DNA of 64,000 nucleotides, from assembly GCF_022201045.2 (NCBI RefSeq), contig NC_068559.1, forward strand, positions 25,923,501 to 25,987,500, read 5' to 3'. Made by a program: the position numbers and the translations under genes. Each line of letters begins with the position of its first letter. Within the stretch, counting starts at the first letter, position 1. The stretch is from Citrus sinensis (Eukaryota > Streptophyta > Magnoliopsida > Sapindales > Rutaceae). A model generated the notes under the pieces. The model ran no database searches. It was not told the origin of the DNA and was given only the letters and a program-made list of their open reading frames with translations. This document shows, piece after piece, positions 1 through 13,168 of the stretch.

Positions 1-1
1 G

Positions 2-169
2 CAATTACAGGAAAGTGGATGGCAGCCAAGTTGGTTTTGCAAGGATGAGGATGGTTGTTATCGTTACATGGGTGGCTATTGGGAAGCAAGAGAAAAAGGG
101 GACTGGGGTGACATTGCTGAAATATTTGGTCAGAGCAGTGATTCACCTTCATGTTTAGTAGAAGAATAG
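2..169 (+). CDS. Oxysterol-binding protein-related protein (ORP), C-terminal end, 5' partial
   Basis: The window opens inside a reading frame of 55 codons that ends at TAG 167-169. The peptide contains GWQPSWF, then GCYRYMGGYWEAREKGDW, and ends SCLVEE. A Trp-Phe motif followed by a Tyr-rich GGYWEAREKG segment close to the stop matches, from memory, the C-terminus of plant ORP1/ORP2-class oxysterol-binding-protein-related proteins, which move sterols or phosphoinositides between membranes. The rest of the lipid-binding domain lies before base 1, so the subfamily cannot be set. No splice junction is visible here. The gene converges on SDA1, and its 3' UTR must lie in 170-757. Confidence 0.6.
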   Translation, partial: QLQESGWQPSWFCKDEDGCYRYMGGYWEAREKGDWGDIAEIFGQSSDSPSCLVEE

Positions 170-757
170 GCTGTCCTTTCAACTCAGGTTGTGCTGTAGT
201 TATACTGTTGTCATATTTCCTTTTTCGTTCCCCATTCCGATTGTTGTCTATGCTAATAGTTACTCAAAATATTAGATTAGACTTAGCTTCCGTGATGTTG
301 AAACTGGAGTCTCTTCAAGGTGTAAGGCTAATGCTAGTTTCTTGAAGCTCTAGTAAACCGAGTAACCAACGTTACCATTACAGGAGACCCGGTGGGTATT
401 CTACATGCTCATAACCTGCGGAATTTCATTCTCACTTTCAACTTGCTGATATTTCGAGCATTTACTAGTCTACTTAAATGCTAATACAGTGAACAGATTA
501 GATATTAACACACTCAATTGAGTTGAGATATCAAGAAATTTAAGTGGCTTTAATGGTAGGTTACATGTAGACTTGGCATTAGTTAATATGTAATATGTTA
601 GATCATCTCAACTCATCAGACGTCCGAGATAAGGAATGCAATTAAATTGAAAATTGGAAACAAAAATGCTTTCTTTGGACCACATGCTCGGATATACAGA
701 TAGAATAAGCTATATCTGATGCAAATTTCAAAACTTGGTTCGTTCCCCATATCAGGA
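170..757. other. Convergent 3' flanks between ORP and SDA1
   Basis: No convincing coding sequence. The interval lies between the ORP stop and the SDA1 stop, so it should hold both 3' UTRs and polyadenylation sites. The short open frames at 151-345 and 616-858 show no recognisable protein; the second overlaps the last SDA1 exon out of frame. Confidence 0.6.
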
Positions 758-3700
758 TTATTTCCACGCTTTCCTTCCTCGGAACTGTTTGCCCGCTCGT
801 TGCTGTTTTTTCTTTTTCTCTTGTCGAGTTTTAGCAACTTTGGCTCTTTTTGCAGCAAGAGGCATAGCCTTCTTGTGTTCTTTTTGACGATTGCTCAAAC
901 CACCCGTCTGATCGCAACATTACAGGATATCAAAATGGTGAATCATGCAAAAGTTTGTGCTTTTGTAATTGGAAAGATTAACAGTAAGGAGGCCATTAAA
1001 TATGTCAGCAAGCAGTGTCTTAAGGATAATTGATTGAATTAATTCAGCCACTCAATCAATGGTTTAAAAATAATAGACAATAAAGCACTGTAAATACAAG
1101 TATACCTTTTTCTGTTTAATAGCAGCTCGAGCCATGTACTTCCCTCTGTCTTCCCTCCCTGCTCTTATTAATGCAAGCCTTTCCTCTTTGCTTAACTTTT
1201 GCCGTACATGAGCCTAGAATTTCCATGAACAAGTCAGTCAGTCAAAATGTGTTCGTGGCAGCAAAGAAGAAAAGGAACATGACAAAGGTAAAATTGAAAG
1301 GAAAAGATATAAGAATAGAAGAATTTGGAAACTGGGATGAAAATATCTCTTTATCCAATCAATTCAATGAAATCTACTATTTCAAAATGGCCTTAAGCTG
1401 ATGAAATTTCCATCGAGTATACTAACTACTTATTGCACAGAGTTCATTACATTGTAGTTGAATCTCACTTCAAGCATGCGTAGAGTTCTCAGTTTATATA
1501 GGACTATCATATGGTCGAAGCGGTCACACAATCCATCAACCAACTATGCGTCCAAGATATAAGATACCTCTACCTAGTCATTCATTCTACAGTTTCTACC
1601 TAGTATCCGAAGCATATAAAATTTATTCCAATTAGCATTGCCCTGCCCTCCAGAAAGCTTGCAGTTTTTGAGCTTATGAAATCCCAGTGACCAACAACAG
1701 AGCAAGCTGAAAATATAGCCAATAAAGGCATAGAAAACTTACTTCAAGCTTGACCGGGTCCACACGCTTAATGCTCAGTTGATCAGAACTTGGAACCTTA
1801 AACCCTTGCTGAGCCAAAGCAATCTTAGCTTCCTTCTTTGCCTAAAAAAATATTCCAAAGAAGAACCACAGAATAAATGCATAAATTTGTATATCCAACA
1901 TAAGTTAAGGAAACTGGTATGAACCAGTAGTCCAGTCAGTAAGGTTCAATAAAATACACGTGTACACCATGATTAATTTTTGGAATAAACTTGAGAACAA
2001 GTTGGCACACCTTTAGTTCTTTGATCCTCTGGAAATCTTCATTAGAAAGAATGCCATCACTTGAGTCAGAGGACACAAAGCCTATTTTTGCTTCTGCCAA
2101 TCTCTTCAGAGCTCGAAGACTTGTGTCAGCAGCAATAAGCTGACCATCAAAATCAGAAAACTTCCTCTTTTTTGCCATAGATTCTTTGGTCACTGGACTG
2201 CCGTCCCCGGCATCACTTTCACTGTTTTTAGAATCACAACCTTCTTCAAGCTCATCAACATCCTCTGCCTCTAACTCCTCTTCTTCATCGTCATCACCAT
2301 CGAGATCATCTTCACTGACACCACTATCATCTTCAATACTATTATTAGTATCATTGTCTTCATCTATTGCATTGTCATCTCCACTATCATCATCCTCACT
2401 TCCAATAGCATCACCAGAAAACTGGTTTTCTTCATCACCATCAGTGTCAATATTCTCTTTATTATCATTATCATCATCAGAGCCATCAGAGGCAGATTCA
2501 TTTCCATCACCATCTTGTAGTAACTCAACACCAGGAACATTGCTAGCAACACTGACTTCCCCGAATGCTCTAGGCCTGGCCTTGGGGTCAGTGGGGCGGC
2601 CACGATCCTTCTTGACCAGTAAAGAAGGGCACACCTGCAAACAAACAAGTAATTAGTCTACCCAAATAGACCAGGCATATCACTGCAGACATTGCTCCTA
2701 CACACACTAAAACACAATAGCACAGCAGTAAAAAGTTATTAATACCTCTCTGAACAAAGTTATAAGTGATCGAGCAGCTGCTGAAACTGCCTTCTCATGT
2801 GATTTCTTATATAATACAAGATCTTGCAGCAAATCGTCTGTCATCAACTAGAAGCCAAAACAAATAAATAAATAAATAACGTTGGAACATTGTAAACATG
2901 CATTCATCTAAAAGTAGTACAGAAGAGACAAGATGGAAATATGAAATGAGTCCAGATATTAATATAAAGAACAAAAAAAAGGAATTGATCAACCATAGCT
3001 AAAACAACGCATTTCATGTAAGTTGCGACATTTACATATGAGTTAATCAGATTTTGGGGTGCACCATCCAAAAGGAAACGACCACTATAGGTAGTTAGGC
3101 ACTTACCAATGGCATGCGCAAGCATATTTCCCTAACAACATTCAGTCCAACAGCAATTGCCTAAAACAAGCAAAGGTAAATGATAAGTCAATCTGTCATT
3201 CATTGAAAACAAAATATGAAGCAGCTATACCTCTGTACGTGAACGATCGTGTACAAACTGATTAACTATCTGTTTAAATAAAGGTTCAACTGCATCAGGA
3301 GGCACCTGGTTTATTGTAAGCAGAATTATAGAAAGTAAGAAAAGAAAATAGAAAAGAACTGTTAAAACTCAATTGGAAGAATAAATAACTAAATAAACAA
3401 ACAAAAGAGCTTCACATCAAATCCAAAAGAACAACAAACAGAAGCTAATTGTACCATATCATGACAAGCCTGAACTGCTGCTGCAAGCAAATTGGTGATA
3501 TCACGTTGATGAGGCTGCAAAAGCCAATACAGTCATACCTCTATTGACCAACAGAATTACAACTTCAACGGATAAGTTAGAATTATATACCTGAACGTAT
3601 TTTTGGAGAAAAGGGTAAAAATTTAATAAAATCAACCGGTGAAGCCCAATTATTCGAGCAATCACTTTCAGTATCATCATTTTGACCTGATGTTCACAAA

Positions 3701-6598
3701 AAGAGTAAACGTCAAATGGATCAAATAAAAACAAGTTCTGGTGAGAACTGAGAACTGATCAAATAAAAACACAACCAAAAGTTTCCTCTATAACATAATG
3801 AAAGCCCAACATCTGTGTCCATTAGGTAAGCCCAACCTTGACTCGCAGCAATGCACAGTGCGGAGAAATTACTGATAAATAAGTATTGTCAGAAAAATTC
3901 ATTCACTATTACAATGTCTTCAATCTTTGTGCTGACCTAAACTCTGTTTGGGATTGAGGTTGCATATCTGTAGTTTAAAAACTATATTACTAAAGTGTTT
4001 GAAGACATTAGTTGTTGTAGCTTGGAAGTTAAGTTGATTTGATTTTACATTGGTATGATGAAAAAATTTATATATCTTTTAAAATTTTATCAAAATTATA
4101 TTTACTACATTTGTACGATGAAAAATAGGACCCTAATCAACCTCAAATTTTATTGTTCAAATGATTTATCTCAGTTAACATATAAAACCTTCTTCAGTTT
4201 CAGAAATTATTTGAACAAAATGGTAGTTGATATAAAGCTTACTTGTTTTCATAGGAAGCACTAATTAATCAAATAAACAATTACCTCTCCCTTTCCAAGG
4301 CTTCCCTTAAGCAATTGCACAATGCAAAACCCCCCAATTTAGCTACTCCCAGTGCCAAGACCAAACTTCTTCATGTTTCAGCCATCTAAATGCAACTTAC
4401 CTTCTCACCACTATCATAATTGCATGCTTAAAAGTGAACCCAAAAAAAAAAGATACAGCAGTGAAAAGACAATGAATATGCAAGACATGTGAGAAGCAGA
4501 ATACATGGAATATCAAACATTGGTGCCAGATAACCAGTGTCCATATTAGGATCAAATTTAGGGGAAAAACTCACTTATCAACACATCAACAAACTCAAAA
4601 TTAAAGACAGGCAAAAAAAAACATAAGAGGCAACAATAAGTAAACATCAATGAATGCTCACCTCAAATCGTTCAGTGCAAGTTTGAAGACGAGAAAATAG
4701 CTTCTCAGCAAATCCCTGCAGGCAAAATGGAATTTTTTTTTAAAATTACCTTCTATCCATAAACAAAAAAAGGAATCTGACTGGAATATTGTTAATGATT
4801 ATGATAAATGAAAAGTGTCAGACCTGCGGATCAATTAGATGGTTAAGAGGAGAGTAATAAGTCAAAGAGCTTTTTTCTGAAGACAGGCGTTGCTGCTTTT
4901 TCATGCTACGCATGGCACGCTGCAGTTTTGCTTTCTTTTTCTTTTTGCTAGAAGTTGTACCTTTGTGTTGTGCCTGAAATCCGATACAAAATAACAACGT
5001 TGAAATTAAACTAATGCAATATTCAAATTTCGCAGCTAGTGTTTCCCACAATTAGTGAATTACAGAAAATATGACACCACTCCTCTCTAAAAGAGTTAGG
5101 AACACAACAATAAAACATAATTGTCTTACATGTACCACTGTGGCTTTCAATGTGTCCGCTATTAGATTTTGGACATATTTGCTAAACTGATATTATAATG
5201 AGAATATATGACTGATATTCATAATGAGAATATAAGAGTGATTTAAAACATTGTGGGCAACTACTAACCTTATAAACAGCTTCTTTACTGAGGATGACTT
5301 GTGGATTGTGAGTGGTCAAGTCATCTTCATCACTATTAGCATCACTATCATCGTCATCTTCAATCTTCTCATAGTCAAGGAGAAATGAAAGAGCAGCAAT
5401 CATGATCCTGACAGATTCATATACAAATGATACTTTCTTTAACTCCAACAAGTCGTACACAAATCATCCATGAAAAGTTGAAATAAAATGCATACCTTGA
5501 TGAAGAATGAAAACATGCTTTACAGATAGCATTTGCTGTTCTCTCATCGAACCACACCTTTCTCCGATGAAGCTCACATAGTGTAGTAAGCGCCCTCCTA
5601 GCTCTAGTTTCATCCTCTGCCTAGAGAAAATACAATTATACAAAAATCAGTCCAAACCAAGAAATTAACTTATATTGTACAGCAATACCAGGATCTTTAC
5701 ATGGAACACAGAAACCGACCTGTAGGATTGAGAACATGATGTTCTGAAGTGCTCGATTTTTTGGTTCATTCTTATTCTTCTGATTCATGCGCTTGATACT
5801 ATGAATAACATGAGAAAATGCCAACTTTCTCAGATTCCGATCACCCAGAGTTTGAAGTTCCATGAATACCGCAAGGGTGGCTTGGATATCAACTATCTAA
5901 ATGCAAATATTCATGTCAAATTCAAAGCATAAAAAAAAAAGTCCTATTTTTAATTCCTATCAAATGAAGTAAAGTTTTGAGGCCACTGGATTAAGTATAG
6001 AACTAAAGCTTTGAGTCATCAAAGGACTGTTTATCTTGATCCCATGTGTTTGATAAAGAATTATGGATTTAATTTTCAGGTTCTTCAAAATTTTCCAAGC
6101 AACAAATTACCCAAATAAAGAAAATAACGAGGAAACTATTAGCTTCAGTGTTCCGTAATATTTTAGAGAATCATCACCATATACCTGTCGGTTTACAAGA
6201 AGAATGAGAGCTTGGGTGACGTGGCACCTAAGACCGGACGGCAAGGTTGGTGCAGACGATTTCAAAAACTCGGCGAGCTGACTCGGGAACTCAGCGAGTT
6301 GCTTGCGATAAAACGGCATGACATGTGCCAAAAACATGGCTCGGTCACCGAGGTCTTTTGCCACGTTAGGGTCGCTGCCAATGCCGCTAATAGAGCTGAA
6401 GTTGAGAGCTGCTTGTTGCTGGAACAAGTCGAGAGCCGCGTTGAATTGCTTGTAAACTAGCGTCAGTTCGGCTTCGTAGCCATCGGGGTCACATTTCATT
6501 TTTGATTGGAGTAACGGGAGACTTAGTTTCTCAGAGCTCCGACCGGATGCTGAGAGAGGCTCCGGCGAGAGGGCAGTGATTGCGTGGTGATTGAACAT
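758..6598 (-). CDS. SDA1: SDA1 homolog, nucleolar protein for 60S ribosome biogenesis, 15 exons
   Basis: Joined exons, read downward: 6185-6598, 5720-5896, 5496-5620, 5269-5407, 4824-4973, 4662-4715, 3591-3686, 3455-3514, 3231-3305, 3107-3160, 2746-2847, 2011-2634, 1743-1841, 1106-1213, 758-907. Every junction is GT-AG and frame-consistent, giving 808 codons plus TAA. The N-terminal part (about residues 20-140, with LPLLQSKMKCDPDGYEAE and SGLRCHVTQALILLVNRQ) matches the NUC130/3NT region. Exon 12 (residues 483-690) is a long Asp/Glu/Ser-rich acidic stretch followed by a Lys/Arg patch. The C-terminus is Lys/Arg-rich and ends GKQFRGRKAWK, typical of SDA1. In yeast, Sda1 acts in pre-60S maturation and export; a nucleolar role here is inferred by homology. 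I chose ATG 6596-6598 because the upstream in-frame ATG at 6685 adds a poorly SDA1-like leader and the length from 6598 fits the family. Confidence 0.93.
3687..4661 (-). other. Largest SDA1 intron (intron 6)
   Basis: A 975-bp intron between SDA1 exons 6 and 7. It is AT-rich and carries no exon-like segment or repeat that I can identify. The open frame at 4055-4264 on the other strand is not supported by any motif. Confidence 0.7.
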
Positions 6599-7455
6599 TG
6601 GTGGCGTGACTGCGTTGGTGCGGCGGTGCAAGGGCGAATTTTCAGAAAACCCTAGTAAAACCCTATCTCTCTCTCCGCGCCTCACTGCTGTACTATTTCA
6701 TTTCCGTTTAAACATATTTTTTTTAAATACTAATGATTTTTTATATTAAAATATTAATTCTCCTTTAGAGATTTATTTCCTGTTACTAATAGTATAGAAT
6801 TATAAAAAGATTGGTATAAATAGTGGTATTTAAAAAAAAAATTAAAAAGGTCTCCCGTAATTGTGGTTGGTTGTAACTGTGGAGTAAAATTTAAAAATAA
6901 ATTGTTTAAAATAAATTGAAGTACCTCCAAATATAAATAAAGTCATCAGGACAAAAAGGATAATATTCACTTTTTGTCCCTGAGGTTTAGCGTATCTTCA
7001 CTTTGATAGAAAGCATCGGCTTATCTCCACTTTCCTCCTCATAGTTTGCACACCGTTTCATTTATCGTTAATGGATGAGGGTAAATGCGTAATAACATTT
7101 CTAAATTCAAAAAATTAAATTTTAAAAAATAGTTATTATCCGATTCCGATGCATCTATTGCTACGGAATATATCCAGCAGATTTACGAGTGTTTTTCCCT
7201 TTCATCAAATCTATCCATTGCAAAAGCAATTCTCCTCCATCTAACCGAAACAGACACATACACCATCTCTAAATGCTTTGAAGATAAAGAAATCAACCGT
7301 AATCCTGCAACTTTAGCGCAGAGGAACGGACGAGGAAAGAACAGATGATAGTCAAGGGTGAGGCGTCGAGTGAGAGTCGCCTGCGGAAGGTTGGTCTTTG
7401 AAAAAACTCTTTGCATGTTAGAAATCAGTGATTGGGCATTATTTGGTTATTTAAA

Positions 7456-7690
7456 TATGAAAATGTGTTTATTAATGTATCGAAGAATCCGCTCTGTTGA
7501 TCGTGTTGTTTATGGATTAAAATGAAAATGGATTTGTTGATGCTTTGATGAAGTTGCTCTGCCGCTGGCGTTGGTTTATTAATTAGAATGAAAATGGGTT
7601 TGGATGTGTTGAAAAAGCTGTTGTTTTGTTGATTAAAGTGAGAATGGGTTTGTTGATGGTGTGTCGAAGCAGCTGCTGGCATTGTCATTG
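7456..7690. repeat. Degenerate tandem minisatellite, about 50-65 bp units, four copies
   Basis: Four unequal units each begin with GAAAATG or GAGAATG, continue into GTTTATTAATG- or GTTTGTTGATG-like text, and reach a TGAAG/CGAAG ... GCTCTG/GCTGCTGG segment. Starts are near 7458, 7522, 7588 and 7639. The copies are too diverged for exact borders. An open frame on the minus strand (7425-7688) is a by-product of this repeat: it shows a matching internal peptide repeat (KPIFILINK, KSIFILIHK). Confidence 0.5.
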
Positions 7691-9580
7691 TGACTTTATT
7701 TATCCAATTGATGAAGTTATGAGCTAATAGTTTTGTTGGATCAAGTTTGGGTTCTTAAATAGTGGAGTTGATATTCCTACAAGTGAATTTATGATCATGA
7801 GAATATGAAAACCGAATGGCATATGGAGGTCAGGATTAATCACTATCTTATATGTTTCTAAATAAAGGAGCAAGCAACAATCAATTTGAAAGTTAAGACT
7901 TTAGGCATATGTAAGTGCAACTGAATTAATCATCAGTCATTATCTTGTAAGTTAACACTAGCATATTGCTTAATGGTAAGCGAAGCTATTTTATGTGTAT
8001 TGCTGCCTGTCAAAATGTTTATGCTGTAAGTTATCTCCTTGTAGGACACATTGAATGCTTGTGCTAGTTCTCCATTGCTCTAGCAGTTTAGCTTTAGGAA
8101 TGTTTGAAGTGAACTTTTGTTTTATGTTTCAGGACTTTGGATTAGACGTGTATAATATTCAATATCTTTATAGCAAAGAAACTGATATATGTTAATGTAG
8201 TGTGACCTGGTCTTTATTAGCTTCTTGATCTGCGAGGAAGTTTGACAACCATCTTTGACTATGATTGCCGATATATAAGCTGCTACATATTGTATCTTAG
8301 GAATCACAACAATTTATTATTGCAATATGGTGATTTTGAATCCAAAACCTGGTAGTGTCAAGAAAATAGACCCCTGTTTATGTATCTTCATGTTTTGTAT
8401 GTCTTTAATAGACTATTATAAGTTACTTTTAGTTTTATCAGGTTCTTTTAATTCAGTCATTTCAGCTGAATTTTTTTCAATTGTAGTTTCCTTTAACTGA
8501 GCTAATAGTGTTGTTTGGTCAAAGTAAGTTCGGCTTCATAAGCTTCATAGTAGAGTGTAGAATTGGGTACAATTTTGGGTTAGACAAGTCAAAAGTCTTA
8601 TCAAATAATGGGCTGGTTACTGATTTGGGAATTGTTAATATTTCTTGGTATGATTTTAAACATTAGAAAGCAGAAATCAATTGTAGGTAGTGTTATTTAT
8701 GCTAATAACGGAAAATCATAAGTACTTAGTTCATTAAACATGATTAAAAAGTTAGGTTCTTTGTTAATGAGTCTCTTTCCTCGAATTCTTGGTGGACTTT
8801 TTTTTTCAAATGATATTTTTGGTATCTTTGGATCTTATTCTGCAGAAATTCCGTAAAGTCATGCTACTATTATTATTATTTTGACTGCTAGTGCTAGACT
8901 ACTAGTATGATGACAATGATGTCTGTAATGGAAGCAATAAGCATGGCAATAACTATAATTGCGACATTGCTAAAAAAGTCTATTTGTCCTTTTATTTTGT
9001 TGACTTCATTGTATGTCATATTATTTCATTTAATTATTTTCTCAATTCTTCTAGGTGAAAATTTTGGCTTCAAGGCCAAGCTAGTCATCCAGCAATTCAG
9101 TGAAACCAAGACATAGCAGCTCATAAATTGTTGTTGATGATCCAGCCATATGGGTGCTTGCCAGTCCTAGATGATAAAACTTTTCAACGTGGTGCATAAA
9201 TTGTTGTTGATCTGCTTGGTATATTTTGACCTTTGTGAATCCATGGTTTGATTCCAGTGTCTACAACTTTGAAATTCAATTAAAAGTTGAGCTGTGATTA
9301 ATTGATGAAAGAGCGTGAATAGCTTGAGAAGCAAATTAAAGAAATGGGAAATGTGTGTGTGTGTTTCATCTATCTATTTATTTATTTTTTACTTGGGAAA
9401 TGTAACAATTTATAGTCAGCAGAGTAATAGAGTTGTATTTAATTTATTATTATTATTTTTTAATGATTCGGTAATGTCATTATTTTGTCAATGGTGTTTT
9501 GTCATTTGGAAAGCATAAGACAGAGGGTTACGAGGGTATTGGTTACACCACATAGCATCAGGAGAGGAAGATAATACTAA

Positions 9581-9592
9581 ATGGCAAGCTGA
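9581..9592 (+). promoter_or_regulatory. Possible three-codon upstream ORF in the desulfhydrase 5' leader
   Basis: ATG GCA AGC TGA lies 61 bases before the chosen initiator at 9653. If transcription starts upstream of it, this minimal uORF would be read first and could reduce initiation at the main ATG. No TATA box or transcript start is certain here, so its presence in the mRNA is unproven. Confidence 0.25.
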
Positions 9593-9652
9593 CGCGCAAA
9601 GCAGCTCCTCGTATTCTCTTTGATTCTCTGTTCCAAGTTCCCAGCAAGGGCT

Positions 9653-12600
9653 ATGAAAGTGCAAAGATTACCGAATAGTAAAACTAAAACGGCATTTGCA
9701 GCCATTATCATGAAAAAGGCGTTCCATTCAGCTTCAGGCCAGCTTTCAAACAGCCCTCAGGTCCATTCTCTTTCTCCCTTTCACCCATAAACTCATAGAC
9801 ATACATGAAACAACATTTTCAGTAAAAGTATAGTCTTTATTTATGATAGACTAAAATTTTTATCTTCTCTGTTATAAATGAAATTAGCTTGTTTGTTTGA
9901 AGTCTGTTGTCAAGATCTATTAAGTCTGTAGAGCCTAAGTTTTTCTTATATTGGATTTTATATATAATAAACCTTCAACGTAGTACTAAATTGCCTAAAT
10001 TTTATAAATGGGTAGCGTATCTCTTACATGCTAACTTTCACTGGATTTTTTCTGAAAGTGATCAATCATCAATGTTTGTCAGGGTATATGCAATGTGAGA
10101 ATGAGTGGTGAAGAGTTGCTGTCTAGATTGCTTGACAGAAAATGGGCATTGACAAGTCCCGATTCTAAAATTCACCAAATCAAGCTTTTTACTACAACAG
10201 AAAAGCATGGAGGTGGACCCTTGGGTGGCATTTCCTTTTTAAACAATACTTGTCCGTTTCTTGGTGATGACATGATAATGAGAGATGAAGATCGATGCTT
10301 CTATGTTGTGAGGGATGATTTATTGCATCCTCTGGTAAATGGTAATAAAGCGCGAAAGATGGACGCACTGCTTCCTCTTCTAGAAGATCATATAGTGACT
10401 GATTTGGTGAGATTTTATTTCTTTTGGATATTGAGTGCATAAACAATGTTAAAAGTAATAGTTTGTTAGCTGGTTTCAGGCACTTCTTTGTTGCCCTCAT
10501 CGTAAGGCATCCTATTGTTGCCTTTAAGAAACAAGCATGTCTATCTTTGCTTCAGTGCATCTTCATGCATAATACATACCATTGCGCCTGGCAAAGTGCA
10601 TAGCACACTCCCATTAGTATTGAATGACAGCAGGATTAGCAAATGATAATTGCTTGATAGTAATACTACTCGGCCTCATGGTTATTTTGTTAATGTTTTT
10701 AGGGGCAGATGGTTGTCGGCATTTAATCGATTTTTTTTTTGGCCGATCCCTTGTGTGGATTTATGAATGTTAGATGTCAGCCCTGTCTCTGTGTTTCTTT
10801 CATTTTAACTATTTGATGGCATTAAATATATGAAATTATTATTGTAAGCAGTGTCTGTTTCAATTTTAGGGGCTCTGAAGACCATATAACATTCAGCTGA
10901 GACTTTTTTTAGGTTACATGTGGAGGTTGTCAAAGTGCACATGCAACTGCTGTTGGTATGTAATTTCTTGCAAAGAATGAATTTTCCCTGCTACAGAATT
11001 CTTCCCTTGTTTGGTTCAGTCAGTGATAAAGTATCTTGTTTCAAACAACTTATTTGTGTATATTTACAGCTGTTTCATGTGCAGAGAGAGGATTAAAGTC
11101 ACATTTGCTGTTGCGTGGGGAGCAGCCTCAAATTCTGACTGGCTATAACTTGATTTCCACAATCTACGGAAAGGTCACATACGTGCCAAGAACTCATTAT
11201 GCCCATAGGATAGAAATGCTGAAGAGCTATGCAAATTTGGTTGCAGGCAATAACGGTGATGTTGTATGGTGTAATGAAATTTTTGAGGCATCCTTAACGG
11301 CTCAAAAATCTAGGGCTTCGTGCCTTGGGCAAATGGATGCTCATAAAGGCATTGACAACTGCCGAAAGAAGGTGTTAATTGTCAATGAAGGTGCAGGGGA
11401 TGCTGTAGCATTATTAGGTAACTCAAGAACCACAAAATTTTATATAGATTGTCATCTTTCAGTTTACTTGTATTTCTGCTACATATATTTTTGAGAAGTC
11501 CTTTTGGTTAATGACTAGATGTTAATATTTTGGCAAAAGGAAAGATACTGAATATTGGTAACTCAGATCAGTCCAATGAGGTTTCACATTCTTAAGCTTA
11601 CTGCATCTTCCTATTCCCATATCTTTCCAGACCTTGACGTTACTCTGAGACTTCATCTTCCAATCTTATAATGCTTGAATGAGTGAAGTAAAGGTTTAAT
11701 GCCTTAATATTTTGAATGACTCACATCACATAAAGGCCTGATCTTAAGTGTGGTGCAAGTGAGGGTAGATTGCCATTAAATTTGACATCAATGTGATTGA
11801 TAAGAGTATTCTTTTAAGGAATGTCCATGAGATGCACCAGGAAGTCAGTTCCTTTATGTTAAAGATCTCCCTTAATTTTACTGTTTTAAATATTGATGTT
11901 TTCAGTTTGGTGTTTTTTTCTTTTCCTTTTTCCACTTATTTTCCAACTGGTTATTGCTACAATAGCTTGACACAGCTAATTTATTTCAATCAGGTGTCTT
12001 TCGTCTGCTGCAGTACTTATCCCAGGATCATTTACTTGGAAGAAAAAGGGCTATAAAATTTGTTGTGGATGCTGGTACTGGGACAACAGCTGTTGGTTTA
12101 GGTCTTGGAGCCATATGTTTAGGGTGCGTTCCACTCTTTAATACACTTCTAGTCAAACTGTCTAGGGGTTTTTGAATGATTACATTTTCTTCTTAGATGA
12201 TTATCCCAGGAATACATTGTCTTTTCACCCTGTAGCAGCTCACTCACCACTGGTACTGCTTTTTCCCAGGCTTCCATGGGAGGTAACTGCAATAGCATTG
12301 GTGGATACAATTGATGGGTACAAGCAACAGGAGAAAAACTTGATTTCTGAGTTCAAAAGACTATTTGGGTTTCTTCTTAAGAAAAGCAGCTTAAATGAAG
12401 TAGATGGTGAAATTGTGCATTGGGTTGAGCGTTGTCGACCGAGAAAGTGCGTAATTTCTTTGCTTTTGTCATAGCCGATGCTATCAAACTGATACTCATA
12501 TATTTCAATATCACCAAACCTTTTTTTTTTTCTAAAATTAGTTCTTAAGCTTTGAGAAAGAAATTTTAGATCTACCTTTGCATCCCAATGTATGTTTTGT

Positions 12601-13168
12601 TCAAAATTATAATCAAGAAATCATTATTATTTTTGCTTTTAATAATTTTAAACTGTTTGATTTGATGCTGTATGTACACAATTTTTTTTCTGAAACTCTA
12701 CAAGAATAATGAGGGAAAAGTTGGATAGAAACTTCATGTGATAATATTTAAACTTGATCATTATCATTTTTTTTAAATGATATAAACATTTTTAGCACAG
12801 GAGATCAATGTAAATATGTAATTGTATGTTTTTCTAGAAAGAAAGTAAAAAATCGTTTTCAGCTCTATTTTTTCAGTTAGTGTATTGAGTTCTCTCACTA
12901 TTTGTCAATTACCAGATTTGGCAATGTGTTAGAAGGGGAGATAGAGGCATGCCATCGAATTGCCCAGTTAACTGGTATTTTAGTAGATCCTGTGTATACT
13001 TTAGCTGCCTGGGAGATGGCAACGCTCCTCAGTGATGAGAAATTGAAACAGGATGCTGATGTGGTGATGCTTCACACTGGAGGCACACTTGGCATGTTTG
13101 GACTAGCACAGAGGTACAAATCTTCTTTTCATTCACTCAAAGATGGTGCTTTCCCAAGTAACAGATAA
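9653..13168 (+). CDS. D-CDES2: D-cysteine desulfhydrase 2-like, mitochondrial, PLP enzyme, 7 exons
   Basis: Joined exons: 9653-9760, 10083-10406, 10913-10955, 11070-11417, 11994-12123, 12270-12446, 12916-13168. All are GT-AG with matching phases, giving 460 aa. The protein belongs to the tryptophan-synthase-beta-like PLP fold shared with ACC deaminase. Visible marks are NGNKARK (residues 122-128, with the likely PLP-binding Lys125), then [13 protein letters not shown] right after residue 144, and glycine-rich [14 protein letters not shown] further on for the cofactor phosphate. It should split D-cysteine into pyruvate, H2S and ammonia. The first 36 residues ([17 protein letters not shown]...) are basic and lack Asp/Glu, as in a mitochondrial presequence. 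It stands divergent from SDA1 with no functional link. The first exon is small and rests on splice phase and the presequence, so it is the least certain part. Confidence 0.88.

Larger units (their letters stand above)
6599..9652. other. Intergenic region between divergent SDA1 and D-cysteine desulfhydrase genes
   Basis: Roughly 3 kb without a recognisable protein. It should hold the SDA1 promoter and 5' UTR (just above 6598) and the promoter of the desulfhydrase gene (just below 9653). A degenerate tandem array sits at 7456-7690. The stretch 7150-7420 is less AT-rich and could be an untranslated or degenerate exon, but I see no motif. From 7700 to 9530 I see no gene. Confidence 0.5.

Noticed and set aside
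2186-2656. Ser/Pro-rich 156-codon frame on the plus strand
   Set aside because: It is the complement of the Asp/Glu-rich SDA1 exon 12; the serine runs are antisense to acidic codons.
6599-6685. Longer SDA1 N-terminus starting at 6685
   Set aside because: The extra 29 residues do not resemble the family; the ATG at 6598 gives the expected length.
7425-7688. Minus-strand frame with repeated peptide motifs
   Set aside because: It lies on a degenerate minisatellite and has no family resemblance or splice context.
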